Of a stretch of 64,000 nt of DNA, positions 46,801 to 55,314 are shown piece after piece. The stretch's first letter is position 1. Every line of letters begins with the position of its first letter. The position numbers and the translations under genes are program-made. A model generated the notes under the pieces. It was not told the origin of the DNA and did not search any database. It worked only from the letters and a program-made list of their open reading frames with translations. Source of the DNA: Cladocopium goreaui. Its lineage: Eukaryota; Sar; Dinophyceae; Suessiales; Symbiodiniaceae. The DNA is taken from NCBI GenBank assembly GCA_947184155.2, contig CAMXCT020002754.1, positions 24,001 to 88,000 on the forward strand. Direction: 5' to 3'.

Positions 46801-49800
46801 GGAAGCCCGATCAACGGGCAGGTGTTTGCATCACCCTTTCCACGACCCGTTGAGGTGTTATCGTTTGATGCCCTGTGCGGATTTGCAGCTGCCACCCGAA
46901 GCTGACGAATGTGAGTTGAACCTGACGGATTGTCAAGGCAACCCAATCGACGCCTGCGAACACTTGTGGATGTACAAGATGTTGAAGCGATGGACTTGTG
47001 GTTATAGCATAGTAGGTGAAGCCGCAACGCAGTTTCGTTCGCGTTTATACTCAGGTTCAGCTTTGCAGCTCAAGGTATTCAGACCAGTAATAACTAACCA
47101 TAACAACTAGTAACAACTAGTAACAACTAGTAACAACTAACTAACCATAGTTTCCTTGGGTAAAACATGAGAGTACTAGTTAGATCGCTTCGCAAAGTGG
47201 TTAGAATAGTTACTATAACTATAACTAACTAACTTTGGGTAATATTACTATAACTTATACTATCACATACTATAACTAGTTAGTTTCTGGAACATTTGGA
47301 TCGCAGGCGTGGCCCCTGGGGGTCGATGTCAAGTCAGCTGCTTGACGCCCTTTGTGGATGGGGGTGTACCTCAATTCGCCCGTGCCTTGGAGCTGAAAAA
47401 CATGGAGATACCATAAATGATGAAATGGAGAATCCCCATACTCATATATCAATATATATATCATATATCCCCATTTTTGGTCAGAAAAAATGGGAGAATC
47501 CAGTCACCAGAATGTCACCAGAATGTCACCAGAATGTCACCAGAATGTCACCCGAAATCAACTCATTTGATCAATCCTCTTGGAGCCTCAGGATGTCCGG
47601 CTGAGAATATGAATCCCTACTTGGAGCCCATCTACTCCCAGCTGCCGCGCTGTTTGTTGTCCTGTCCTGATCCACCGATGCTACCAGAAGGTTACAAGCA
47701 AGAGATCACATTCAGTGGCTTGGCATGTGTCCACAGGGATGATGCAACTGCTCGGCATTGTTTCCCCAAACACCTTAGCCCTGGCGGGCTGGCGAAGCAC
47801 ATGCCATGTTGAGTGAACACGCCGTGTCACAAACTGGACATTTGAGATTCTTGCAGTTGATTTTCTGGGAAGAAAGACTGCACAATAAATCCCCTGATGT
47901 GCTCCTCATCACGCATCCATAATGCTTGGGACCACCCGAAGAGTCTGAAGATCGCATCCACATGGAGGAAGGACTTGAGAGTTGAAGATGGGCCCAAGAA
48001 GTCCCAGGACATGTGCTGGTGGACAGAACATCATAACCTGGAAAGCCAGATTTGGGTTTGTCTCCGGAGAGTTCATTTTGGTCCTCCCCTACATTCTTGG
48101 ACAGCTCCTGATAAGTCCCTGAATTGGATGAAAGGAACATTCAGACCTTCATAAATTTAATTCATGGTTTCCAGTACAATTTCTGCTTGCTGGTTTTATT
48201 CTTTCATTTTTGGACATGGGATGCTGATCCACACATGACAAGCGCACCAGATCGCCGAGGTGGTCTGTCGGTCTTTCGATGCGATGATGGCTGGGTGGGC
48301 CAAGTGAATCGCAGCTGCATCCATTTTCCCAACTGCTCATTCCAGGCTGGGGGGGATTCTTGGGGGATCCTTGGGGCTATTTCTGAACAACTTAAGGATC
48401 AACCAAGGTTTGGAATTTGCACCACTGAAACTTCATTTTCAACCTGCGAAGCTCTGGGAGGGCGGCAGATCCATCAGCTGTGAAAATTCGGTTGTCCCAG
48501 TGTTGCCGTGTTGCCCTGAAGTTTTCACCGTTCAGGTTCGATTTGAAGGCTGCAAGCGGAAGGTGCCATGTCTGCCGTGCCCCGGCACCACGGCCATCCT
48601 TGGCAGTGAAGGATGACATAAACTTGGCCCTTTTTTTCAGATGGCTGGGAAAAAAGATCCTGAGTTCTCCTTGCCACATGATGTACTCGCAATCGGAATC
48701 ACTTTTTTTTCCTCAACTGATCTCAGCTGAGGTTAGAGGTGAACGAGGAGGATAGCTGCCGTATGGATGTGTCGGCCTGCACAGATTCTCGTTGTGCAAT
48801 TCAGCGTGGAGGAACCTTTGACATCGATTGCTTCAGATGACCAAAAGATTGCCCAAAGGCACTGATGAGAAGAAAGGAAGGGCCAGACTGTAGCACTTCA
48901 AGATTTGACCAATGAAAAGGATCAGGAAGTCAGTGGACAAGAGAGTGGCCTGCAAGGAAGGTGGTTTCCCTCTGACCTTTGGACACCAATTTTTAAAGTC
49001 CAACCACATATACAGAGACACAGCAATGTGCCTTGACTCGTCCTGCAGATAAGAGTTTCAGTGTGTAGGGTTTGATTGGATCCTTGCCGGGAAGCTTCGC
49101 GATAGCTCTTCCTTCATGGAAGCACATCCGCTTTGCGTACGCTCTGCAGAATCGTCTACAATCTACAATCTGCAACCTACATCTACAGTTTACTATCTCC
49201 ACACACACATATATATATATATGTATATGTATAATATATATATATAATATAGTATATATATACATATCCATATCTCTACCTCTATATTAATCTATAACGT
49301 ATTTATAGATAGGGATATGGGATGAAGATTTAGCACAGACAGACATAATTAGTAAAACTAGATGATCAACTAATCAACTATATATATATATACATATGTA
49401 CAATATAGACCTATAATCAACTATAATCAACTGCAATCAACTACATTCAACTATAACTAACTATAATCACCTATCTAGAACTGCATAGAACTACTTTTTT
49501 TCGTCCCCTTTTCTATCCCTATGACCGAGGCCGTTGTTCCGGGTGAGAGCTGCCGCATCTTCTGCCGCGAGCCCTACGAGGGCCTTGAAGGCACTGCCCA
49601 TTGCCCCGAGGACAATGTCGATCCAATGAGGCGGCGGATGGGAGAACCCGAAACAGTAAACTAACAGTTTGCTATTGAACATGGCCTTTGCTATTGACTT
49701 AGCTATGAAAAATGGTGATTTCCCATAGCTCTGTTAGTTTACCAGAGGGTAACTGATAGAGCAAGAATTGAGACTTTGAATGACGAACACATGGGATGTA

Positions 49801-50740
49801 AACTGAAGCATTTTACAGGGATGTAGCCGAGCATCATTTCTGGTGTCCGAACATATGCAATTTATACACAAGGTTGATGAAACAAGAGGGGTGTGAATGC
49901 CCACATTGCAAAACCCTTCTAGGTCAACGATGGCATATTTGGAGCTGGCGAGACTTTTCCTCCCAACACATGACACACAGCGAATTTGGTACCAGTATCT
50001 ACTCAGCACAATCCGTTTGGATCCAGCACCTGGAAACTTCTGGAAGCTTCTCCTTCCTTTGTTTCCATGACAGCCAGGGAACACAAGTTGGAAGCCAGTC
50101 GTTCATGCAGCCCCCAGGCCGCTTCTCCCGCAGATGCCACAGTGTCGAGCATCCTGCGATGATCTGCCAGTTGGGTATATGCGCACCAGCGAAGGTGGCC
50201 GTGGACGGGACATTTAAAGAAAAACCACCGCAGTTTTGACCATACCTTTGACCTGGTTGAACATTGAACTGGCAACAAATAACCTGGTCATACCAATCTT
50301 TACAAGAGCTTAGCATCTTTACAACAGCTTAGTATATACATAGTCAGCCACACCGATCACAACCCAGCTTGTTTCCAGGACATGAAGTTAAATCAAAGAA
50401 TGTTCTTGACTTGAATCCAACCATTCCTTTCAGGGTATCCAATTCGCTTTCTCTTCACCCAGACCCTTCTAGTATCCACGCTTCCCCACATCCCAATCTT
50501 CCACGGCACAGGTTGGCGTTGCGCGGAAGGCTTCGGTGGTGTGGCCAGCGTTACACGAGCAGATTGCGGGGCTCCACTGGAAATGCGGGGCTGCAGTGTG
50601 CTGCAGCCCTGTGCAGTGCCCCAGGCCTTGCGGTTGGTGCGGTTGGTGGTTGATGATGGGACCAATTGGGATTTCAAGTTCTTCGTCCATGAAGAATCGG
50701 TGTCGCACTTCAGCGCAGTGGATGTTTCGCAGCTGTCATG
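37751..50740 (+). CDS. Cys-rich sushi-like repeat protein gene, multi-exon
   Basis: At least fifteen short exons after AG|G acceptors encode Cys-rich pieces that fit one recurring module: a D-x-C-x-x-x-L-[ST]-x-C header; a PGG/PSG-x-C-x-V-x-C exon; a Y-x-G-x-A-x-x-x-C exon ending in N; then PPNCS...CP-x-P-x-x-LP-x-GY. This resembles the complement-control (sushi) pattern, in which Y-x-C precedes W-x-x-P-x-C and the next repeat opens with C-x-x-P. Such proteins are usually secreted or on the cell surface and bind ligands. The signal peptide and start were not found. One intron (about 40.6-46.1 kb) is swollen by tandem repeats. The gene may continue into the glycosyltransferase exon at 52835, but that join is not proved. 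Confidence 0.65.
38459..38505 (+). CDS. Module header exon: VDLCIYDLSG
   Basis: Follows ACGCCAG. Resembles VDPCEMDLSDC at 55270 and DECELNLTDC near 46905. The second Cys is absent. The right end is uncertain. Confidence 0.45.
38897..38975 (+). CDS. Sushi-like exon: PSGAICKVQC
   Basis: Follows TTGTCCAG. Encodes CGYLPSGAICKVQCKVPAVG, equivalent to PGGRCQVSC at 47307 and PGESCRIFC at 49530. Confidence 0.6.
39245..39330 (+). CDS. Sushi-like exon: YQGEATFAKCAANN
   Basis: Follows GCGTTCAG. Fits the middle of a sushi repeat, with Y-x-G-x-A-x-x-x-x-C and an NN end. GT donor after GGCGG. Confidence 0.6.
39857..39938 (+). CDS. Sushi-like exon: PPNCSFSECPYPQTLPEGY
   Basis: Follows ATCGCCAG. Encodes W-T-P-P-N-C then CPYP...LPEGY, i.e. 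the end of one repeat and start of the next. GT donor at GCAG|GTGTAC. Confidence 0.72.
40155..40240 (+). CDS. Sushi-like exon: PIGGTVYCAPGYEG
   Basis: Encodes GCNTISGSRIPIGGTVYC and APGYEGANAG, very close to the sushi G-x-x-V-x-Y-x-C-x-x-G-Y core. The acceptor is not clear. Confidence 0.6.
40415..40545 (+). CDS. Possible Cys-rich exon
   Basis: Lies between GGACAG and CTTTCAG|GTGGG. One frame is Cys-rich (TRRCSLVGPQCSLQSEVEGC). A second frame (RNVPYKVKWKDADVSNLV) also looks protein-like, so the phase is unsettled. Confidence 0.35.
41695..41996. repeat. Minisatellite (GTGTAAAAGCTGGTTT-like)
   Basis: About 18 diverged copies of a 15-17 base unit mixing GCTGGTTGGTGTAAAA and GGTGGTTTGTGTAAAA forms. 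Confidence 0.85.
42171..42246. repeat. 11-bp minisatellite (ACGTGGAGAAA)n
   Basis: About seven copies with almost no divergence. Confidence 0.92.
42325..42445. repeat. GAA/AAT/GAT microsatellite
   Basis: Purine-rich AAGAAG and ATGATG runs. They create an artificial Ser/Phe/Ile-rich open frame on the minus strand. Confidence 0.85.
43715..44390. repeat. Four-copy tandem array with dimeric higher-order unit
   Basis: Copies begin near 43715, 43892, 44066 and 44243 (periods about 177, 174, 177). Copies 1 and 3 share GCGCGGCAGC, copies 2 and 4 share GCGTGCCAGC, so the array grew as a 351-bp dimer. Each copy has a C-rich tract (CACACCCCCCCACGCCCCCC-like). Copy 4 is truncated. No coding signal. Confidence 0.9.
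44390..46090. other. Unassigned single-copy stretch
   Basis: Apart from the family I element at 45688-45789, I see no exon or repeat I can support. Short minus-strand frames around 45210-45470 and 45780-46010 have no family motif. Confidence 0.45.
45688..45789. repeat. Palindromic element, family I, copy 7
   Basis: ACCCTCTGGTAATTTAAC and GTTAAATTACCAGAGGGT are exact complements. The body has AATAGCTA and AAAATCACCATTTTTAATGG. Confidence 0.9.
46120..46209 (+). CDS. Sushi-like exon: PNCSLPCPVPEPIPYGY
   Basis: Matches the 39857 exon position by position (PNCS, CP-x-P, P-x-GY), then SGEWRCEEG. GT donor at GAGGAAG|GTGGCC. The left end is uncertain. Confidence 0.62.
46855..47000 (+). CDS. Module header exon: DECELNLTDC
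   Basis: Encodes MPCADLQLPPEADECELNLT and DCQGNPIDACEHLW. A header motif followed, in the next exon, by the PGG-x-C-x-V-x-C piece. Both ends are uncertain. Confidence 0.6.
47101..47140. repeat. 10-bp minisatellite (TAACAACTAG)n
   Basis: Four near-perfect copies in an intron of the Cys-rich gene. Confidence 0.88.
47307..47400 (+). CDS. Sushi-like exon: PGGRCQVSC
   Basis: Follows GATCGCAG. Encodes GVAPGGRCQVSCLTPFVDGG. Confidence 0.6.
47503..47551. repeat. 11-bp minisatellite (GTCACCAGAAT)n
   Basis: Four and a half copies, 40 bp before the next exon acceptor. Confidence 0.9.
47592..47812 (+). CDS. Sushi-like exon: CPDPPMLPEGY
   Basis: Follows GCCTCAG. Encodes GCPAENMNPYLE, LPRCLLSCPDPPMLPEGYKQ and FSGLACVHRDDATARHC. 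The frame runs to a stop near 47812; the exon may end earlier. Confidence 0.65.
48225..48345 (+). CDS. Sushi-like exon: FRCDDGWVG...FPNCSF
   Basis: Encodes GLSVFRCDDGWVGQVN and CIHFPNCSF, the core and end of a repeat. GC donor possible at TTCCAG|GCTGG. Confidence 0.6.
48536..48617 (+). CDS. Cys-rich exon: VRFEGCKRKVPCLPCPG
   Basis: Follows CCGTTCAG. Cys-rich with a PCLPCPG run; the frame stops at 48617. The assignment is by context. Confidence 0.45.
48739..48838 (+). CDS. Module header exon: DSCRMDVSACTDSRC
   Basis: Follows GTTAGAG. Third header-type exon, followed by a GGTFDIDC piece. Precedes a PGESC exon, the same order as in the other modules. Confidence 0.55.
49530..49650 (+). CDS. Sushi-like exon: PGESCRIFCREPYEG
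   Basis: Follows GACCGAG. Encodes AVVPGESCRIFCREPYEGLE and GTAHCPEDN. The N after the last Cys matches the NN end of the 39245 exon. A family I element starts immediately downstream. Confidence 0.65.
49654..49750. repeat. Palindromic element, family I, copy 8
   Basis: CAGTAAACTAACAG and CTGTTAGTTTACCAGAGGGT ends. Body has GCTATTGAACATGGCC and AAAATGGTGATTTCCCATAG. The left end lacks the ACCCTCT part. Confidence 0.82.
50030..50215 (+). CDS. Possible Cys-rich exon: FSFLCFHDSQG
   Basis: One frame gives GSFSFLCFHDSQGTQVGSQS then RRCHSVEHPAMICQLG, in the right place for a repeat core. Ends are unknown. Confidence 0.4.
50512..50740 (+). CDS. Sushi-like exon: WRCAEGFGG...CSVLQPCAVP
   Basis: Follows CGGCACAG. 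Encodes WRCAEGFGGVASVTRADCGA and GCSVLQPCAVPQAL. The frame then runs on to a stop at 50741, possibly an exon or a readthrough. Confidence 0.6.
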
Positions 50741-50857
50741 ATGATCGCCCGCAGCCAGTGTTGAACCGTTGTCCGTAGGAAGGCGGAGAAGATGCCTTCA
50801 CAGACAAGAAACATGACATCATAGGATATGGGACGGGTGAAAAACTAGGATATCAGA

Positions 50858-50930
50858 TTTTTGGGATGAGCATCCATCTGTGAACTATTTGATGTTTACC
50901 AGTGTACATACCAAGGGTTTGAACCATTTC
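50858..50930. repeat. Repeat element, family V, copy 2
   Basis: GGGATGAGCATCCATC, TATTTGATGTTTACCAG and ACCAAGGGTTTGAA resemble 13938-14045. Confidence 0.45.
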
Positions 50931-51098
50931 TGTTTAGGCAAACTGTAGAGTCAGGATGTGGGACTTCTGGATCAGGGTCAGTGTCAAACAGAATATGTGG
51001 AACAACACCTATGCCGATAGAGTGAGGCGGCAATAGATTCAAAGATTGAGCAGTGCACACACTTGCAATCGGGAGAGGGAAGCGCAAAATGTCCACAG

Positions 51099-51135
51099 AG
51101 AGAGAGAGGAGAGAGAGAGAGAGAGCGAGAGTGAG
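51099..51135. repeat. AG microsatellite
   Basis: (AG)n run with a few G/C interruptions. Confidence 0.85.
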
Positions 51136-51298
51136 ATGGAGAGGTTGTAGGAGACTGCATTAGTATGCAGTATAGACTTCATCTAGTGCGTCCATGAAAA
51201 GATCCAACTGACACTGGGTACACGGAGGACAACCGATGCTTAAGCAGACTGCAATCACTTTCATCTAGGACTGCGATTCGAATCGATGAAATCCTGCC

Positions 51299-51973
51299 AT
51301 GGTGGTTTCAAGGCCAGAATTTTTCAGATCTCCGGCGTCGGCGTCACTGGCGTCACTGGCTGTTTCGAGCAACGCCTCGCAGTCGCTGTCGACCTGGTCG
51401 TGGGACTGCGACTCGCTGCGGTGGCAACGTCTCTGGGCGTCCACCGCCGCGGCCCTGGGCCTCGCGGAAAACGACAACGACGAAAGCCTTCTGGCGACAC
51501 TCCGCTGGACCCAGCGCCAGGAGGAGCCTTGGTGCCCTGTGGCCGTGGCGGCCAGTCGGCTGGCGCATTGCATCCTGACCTTTCAAAGGGATTGGCATGG
51601 AGATATCCTGAAACTGAAGGCAAGGCCCATTCATATGCTGCAGATACCCATGCAGCAGGATTTGCAGCTCATTTTCCAGCCACAAGTGTTGCTTCCGAAG
51701 GACTCCAAGGGGCTTCAATGGCACCTGCTCTTGTTTGATGCCATGGCCAAACTCTCCAGCCTTCTGTGTCCAGTGGCTGAGGAGTCGGGAACAGCTTTAG
51801 ATTATGACTTCTACTGCCAGCAACGCCCCTGGGCTTTCGGCTGTGCTGAACGGCTGCCTTCATGCAACAGCACGGCCAAATGGCGCAAGTCGCCCAGCGA
51901 GCTGCGGCAATGCAGGCAGCGAGGTGCCTGCTCAGAACTTCTTGAAATACTGTGCACAATGGACAATGGATAG
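51299..51973 (+). CDS. Unrecognised 224-aa protein, single open frame
   Basis: ATG at 51299, TAG at 51971. GC-rich compared with its flanks. The N-terminus is Ser/Ala-rich. The middle has WTQRQEEPWCPVAVAASRLA and LHMLQ-type amphipathic stretches. The C-terminal third holds six Cys (YCQQRPWAFGC, LPSCNST, QCRQRGACSELLEILC). No signal peptide is evident and I recognise no family. No intron is needed. It could be a separate gene or a long exon of the Cys-rich gene. Confidence 0.5.
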   Translation: MVVSRPEFFRSPASASLASLAVSSNASQSLSTWSWDCDSLRWQRLWASTAAALGLAENDNDESLLATLRWTQRQEEPWCPVAVAASRLAHCILTFQRDWHGDILKLKARPIHMLQIPMQQDLQLIFQPQVLLPKDSKGLQWHLLLFDAMAKLSSLLCPVAEESGTALDYDFYCQQRPWAFGCAERLPSCNSTAKWRKSPSELRQCRQRGACSELLEILCTMDNG

Positions 51974-52290
51974 TGATAGTAGTGTCAGTGTAAGCCACTT
52001 TTTGGTGACATATGCAAGTAGAAAATAGTAGAAATATAAATATAATATGTAAAGCCGCCATTTGTATCATTTGTATTAAAAACCAACGAGGATGGGGGGA
52101 CTTGTGATAATTTGGAGGTGCAAGACTTTATTCTCCACAGGGAATGGATATTTATTTTTTGCCGTGACCTGCCACAATCTTGCATCGTAGGTGAACCATC
52201 TCTCTATACATTGCTATTGATTCATCAGCAATGTCCAAGTCGGGAATAACTCGGACCGCTGAGGTACAACCAGCAACATCCTGCAATGCC
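51974..52290. other. No feature seen
   Basis: AT-rich sequence between two open regions; nothing I can support. Confidence 0.4.
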
Positions 52291-52299
52291 TCCGCTCTG

Positions 52300-52620
52300 G
52301 GATGCCGCATCCGAAGCGCTTTCTGGATCTCCTGGTGCCTCCTCAGATCGCCTGGTGGCAAGCTGTCAGTGATACCCTGCGCGGCCGCACTGGGCACGTT
52401 GGGCGCAGGAGACCACAGCCCTCTCCGTGTGGCGCGGCCATGGCACGCGAATATTTGGCCGCCGCGCTGTGTCCGTTGGATGCAGTAGCTGCACCCAGGG
52501 ACGGCTATGCCGACTACACCGTGGTCTTCCCAGGTCACTTGGAAGCCATGACTTTGGCCGCCACCGCGAGGGAGCTTCCGGGCTGCGGGGTGGAGATGGA
52601 ACTTCACCTTCAGGTTGGGG
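52300..52620 (+). CDS. Probable exon with CPLDAVAAPRDGYADY
   Basis: GC-rich open frame. The C-P-(x)5-A-P-R-D-G-Y run fits the CP...P-x-GY start of a sushi-like repeat, followed by CGVEMELHLQ. Exon ends are uncertain. Confidence 0.45.
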
Positions 52621-52834
52621 AGTTGCAGGCACCATGGAAGTCGTCAGGTTCTTTTGAGTTTGACCTATGGACAAAATCCCACAAAATCCCATGGTTTGAG
52701 ACAAACCCAAACTGGAAATAGCTACCTCTACCCATTGTCCTTCCCTGTATCGGTTACCGAAGTTCAACGTCTGGTCAGAGCGCCAGGGGTTCCCCAACCG
52801 GCTGTGATGGTTGTGATTCATTCCGGAGTTGCAG

Positions 52835-53848
52835 GCACCCACCGTCCTGGAGCCATGTGAAGGTGTGGCATGTCGAGAGCAGTGTGCTACCTGGGAGGCC
52901 TCCAACTACCTGCGCTTCAGCTGTGGGGCTGGTGGCATGTCATGGATGGCTGCTACTGGCTCGGGGCATGCCACCGAACCGGCGCTGCACACAGTACTGC
53001 GATGTCGCTTACCGTGGCGGGTGTTGCCCAAGTGGCTGGGTGGAAGGGCTGCGGATCCCAACCTTTTTTTGGAGCTGCGAGAGCTGGACGGAGTATTTTC
53101 CAAACCGATTCAGCTCAAAGTTTGTCCATACCAGCGACCCAAAACACGACAGAATATTGCCTTTTGCGTTCGACCCGTATTTGGGGCTGTGAAGATCTCA
53201 CAGTTGCTGGACGACTGGCTGACATATCACAGAATGATGGGCCTGGAGCACGTCTTTCTATATGATTTGGATGGTTCTCTTGAGCCTCTCTTGCTAAAAG
53301 GTGCTCCCGCTGCGTTGCATCAAAATGGTCGATTGACCTACATCAGCAACTTCTCCCATCGGATGGGTGTTCGCGTCCATGGTCTTAACCAAGACTTCTG
53401 GCGAAGGGATCTCAGCAATATTTGTTTGGAAACACAGCAAGTGAATCACTGCCTGGCACTTGCACGCTCTGCCGGCTTCGAGTGGTTCGTTTTCCTCCGC
53501 GGTCTGGACAAGTTCCTCCATTCCGATGCGGATCGTTCACCCGGAATGGTGCGACGTGTTCTTCACGAGGCGCACCAGCAGCAGATACCGTATTTCCAAG
53601 TCCTGCGACGGCATTGTGGCGCCAGGGATCCTGAAGCCATGCGAAATGCTGCAGGGATCAGTGCCGAAGTGGGCCTTCCAGTGCCAGTCTTCAGTCAGTA
53701 CCAGCGCTGTGAACCCATCCAACTTTCCATTGATGATCCCTTGCGAGATGACAGCTGGGTGCCTATAATGAAAGCTGCTGAAGTGGACTTGCTGATGACC
53801 AACATGGCGGTTGATTTCAACAAGTCAGGCCAAGGGGCGTTCAATTGA
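52835..53848 (+). CDS. Sushi-like segment fused to GT92-like glycosyltransferase
   Basis: Follows GAGTTGCAG in phase 0 and runs 338 codons to a TGA at 53846. The first 35 residues are Cys-rich (PCEGVACREQC, RFSCGAGG). From about 53110 the frame carries NIAFCVRPVFGAV, DDWLTYHRMMGLEHVFLYDL and DG, the opening of GT92/DUF23-type glycosyltransferases, where the D-x-D-like acidic motif follows the strand. Later QQVNHCLALARS and EWFVFLRGLDKFLH match the central part, where family members have a second acidic motif. GT92 enzymes are Golgi galactosyltransferase-like proteins. The acceptor here is unknown. Whether the upstream repeats are in the same protein needs a transcript. Confidence 0.7.
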   Translation, partial: APTVLEPCEGVACREQCATWEASNYLRFSCGAGGMSWMAATGSGHATEPALHTVLRCRLPWRVLPKWLGGRAADPNLFLELRELDGVFSKPIQLKVCPYQRPKTRQNIAFCVRPVFGAVKISQLLDDWLTYHRMMGLEHVFLYDLDGSLEPLLLKGAPAALHQNGRLTYISNFSHRMGVRVHGLNQDFWRRDLSNICLETQQVNHCLALARSAGFEWFVFLRGLDKFLHSDADRSPGMVRRVLHEAHQQQIPYFQVLRRHCGARDPEAMRNAAGISAEVGLPVPVFSQYQRCEPIQLSIDDPLRDDSWVPIMKAAEVDLLMTNMAVDFNKSGQGAFN

Positions 53849-54116
53849 TTGATGATGCATTCAACACACTTGTTTTTTGTCCATTTCCCAGATTCTGAAA
53901 GTACATGAAAATATCACGAGCCAGGCATTTTCATTACATGCTGATATACTTTTGTTGAACCAGAAAGAGAAACATCCCAGCATTTTGCGAAAAGAAATCA
54001 ATGTCTAAAAAAGCAACTAGAAACACCCGAGGTTCCAAAATTTAGGATAACAGCCCCAAAACCAGCGTCATCTCAGAAATTAAGCACCCGCAACCCTTCA
54101 AACCTCAGGTTTCTCC
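53849..54116. other. No feature seen
   Basis: AT-rich; likely 3' end of the preceding gene or an intron. Confidence 0.4.
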
Positions 54117-54310
54117 ATGCCGTTTCTGCCCATCCGCCGTCTGCGCGCGCAGCACTTCGTCCGGGCCTTCGAGGTGGACGGAAGGTCCGCCACGGAGCGC
54201 GCCTATGCGCCGTCGCTGACGGATGCCGCGCGCTTCACGGAGTTGGACCTGGAGATGGACTGGGCCGTGGCGGAGTTGCGAAAATTGGCTCAGCTGGGAG
54301 GGCAAACATG
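54117..54310 (+). CDS. GC-rich exon of unknown function
   Basis: Sharp rise in GC and one open frame with RRLRAQHFVRAFEVDG, SATERAYAPSLTDAARFTEL and MDWAVAELRKLAQLG. Preceded by CCTCAG|GTTTCTCC. I recognise no family. Confidence 0.5.
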
Positions 54311-55269
54311 GGAAAACTGAAGATTTAAATCTTAGCTTTGGGGATGATGGACCATTCTCCATCCCACGTGAAATACCACTAGAACCCCCTGGTAAAACGT
54401 GTTGGATTTGTTCATTTTGGGGTATTTATATAACATCGGAATGGACTAATCTGGTGATAAAACATGTTGGAAAATCATGGAAAGTGGTTGGAGGTGGTTG
54501 GAGAATCTGTTTTTTTTGAAGATCAGATCGAACGTGGCGGAGTTAGGTTGGATTACTCGAGGGAGGCTGAACCCACGAACACCATGACATCATAGTCGGT
54601 CTAGTTGAGATACGGCAGAGAGTTGGCTGCATTTTGACCCGGTGCGGATGCAAGAGAATCGACAGCCGTCAAAGTTTGAGTCCCTTTGCTGGCATAGTGA
54701 AAGCGATTCTGAAAGAGGTAGAGCATGGTACTGGGAGAAAGCCTTATTCCCCAGAGCCCAGAGAGTCGTCCGTTTGTAATCCCTTCCCCCTGTTATCAAG
54801 TAGCCCTAGAAACCCAGGTTTGGTTTATTGAATCTTTTCATTTCAGGCCCTTGGGATGTTTGATATTAGAGAGATGGGATTGTCAGATCTGGCTCATGTG
54901 CCCAAGCAGCGTTTCTCTCGGTTGGTGCAATTGGCAATGGTAGCAACGACCAAGAAGCATGGAAAAGCAACACCTTGCCAAAGTAGTGATACTCTCCGGT
55001 GTCATCAAACATGGCTAGCTGAAAAATCCCCGAGCTAAATGAAGGTTTCTGGAGAAATCATCATTGTGGGATTTTCAATAGCTTGCCATTTGACATCGGA
55101 GGGTACATGCAAAAAGCATGGTGATTTCATGACATATACATATACTGTAACTCATATAACATAACCAAGATATCCCAAGTATATCCCATATATTGTAACT
55201 CATATAACCAACCTTTATGGGGATATACTTGGGATATCTTGGGATACGGAGGATCTCTGCCCATCGCAG
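54311..55269. other. Unassigned, probable intron
   Basis: No supported exon. Contains an inverted repeat near 55168-55240. Confidence 0.4.
55168..55240. repeat. Inverted repeat
   Basis: CCAAGATATCCCAAGTATAT and ATATACTTGGGATATCTTGG are exact complements flanking a 30-bp loop. It ends about 30 bp before an exon acceptor. Confidence 0.85.
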
Positions 55270-55314
55270 GTGGATCCTTGCGAGATGGACCTGTCAGACT
55301 GCGCGGCTGGGACG
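55270..55314 (+). CDS. Module header exon: VDPCEMDLSDC
   Basis: 45 nt between CATCGCAG and GT. Encodes VDPCEMDLSDCAAGT, phase 0 on both sides. Clearly the same exon type as those near 38459, 46905 and 48739, so the repeat-protein locus, or a second copy of it, extends this far. Confidence 0.6.
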
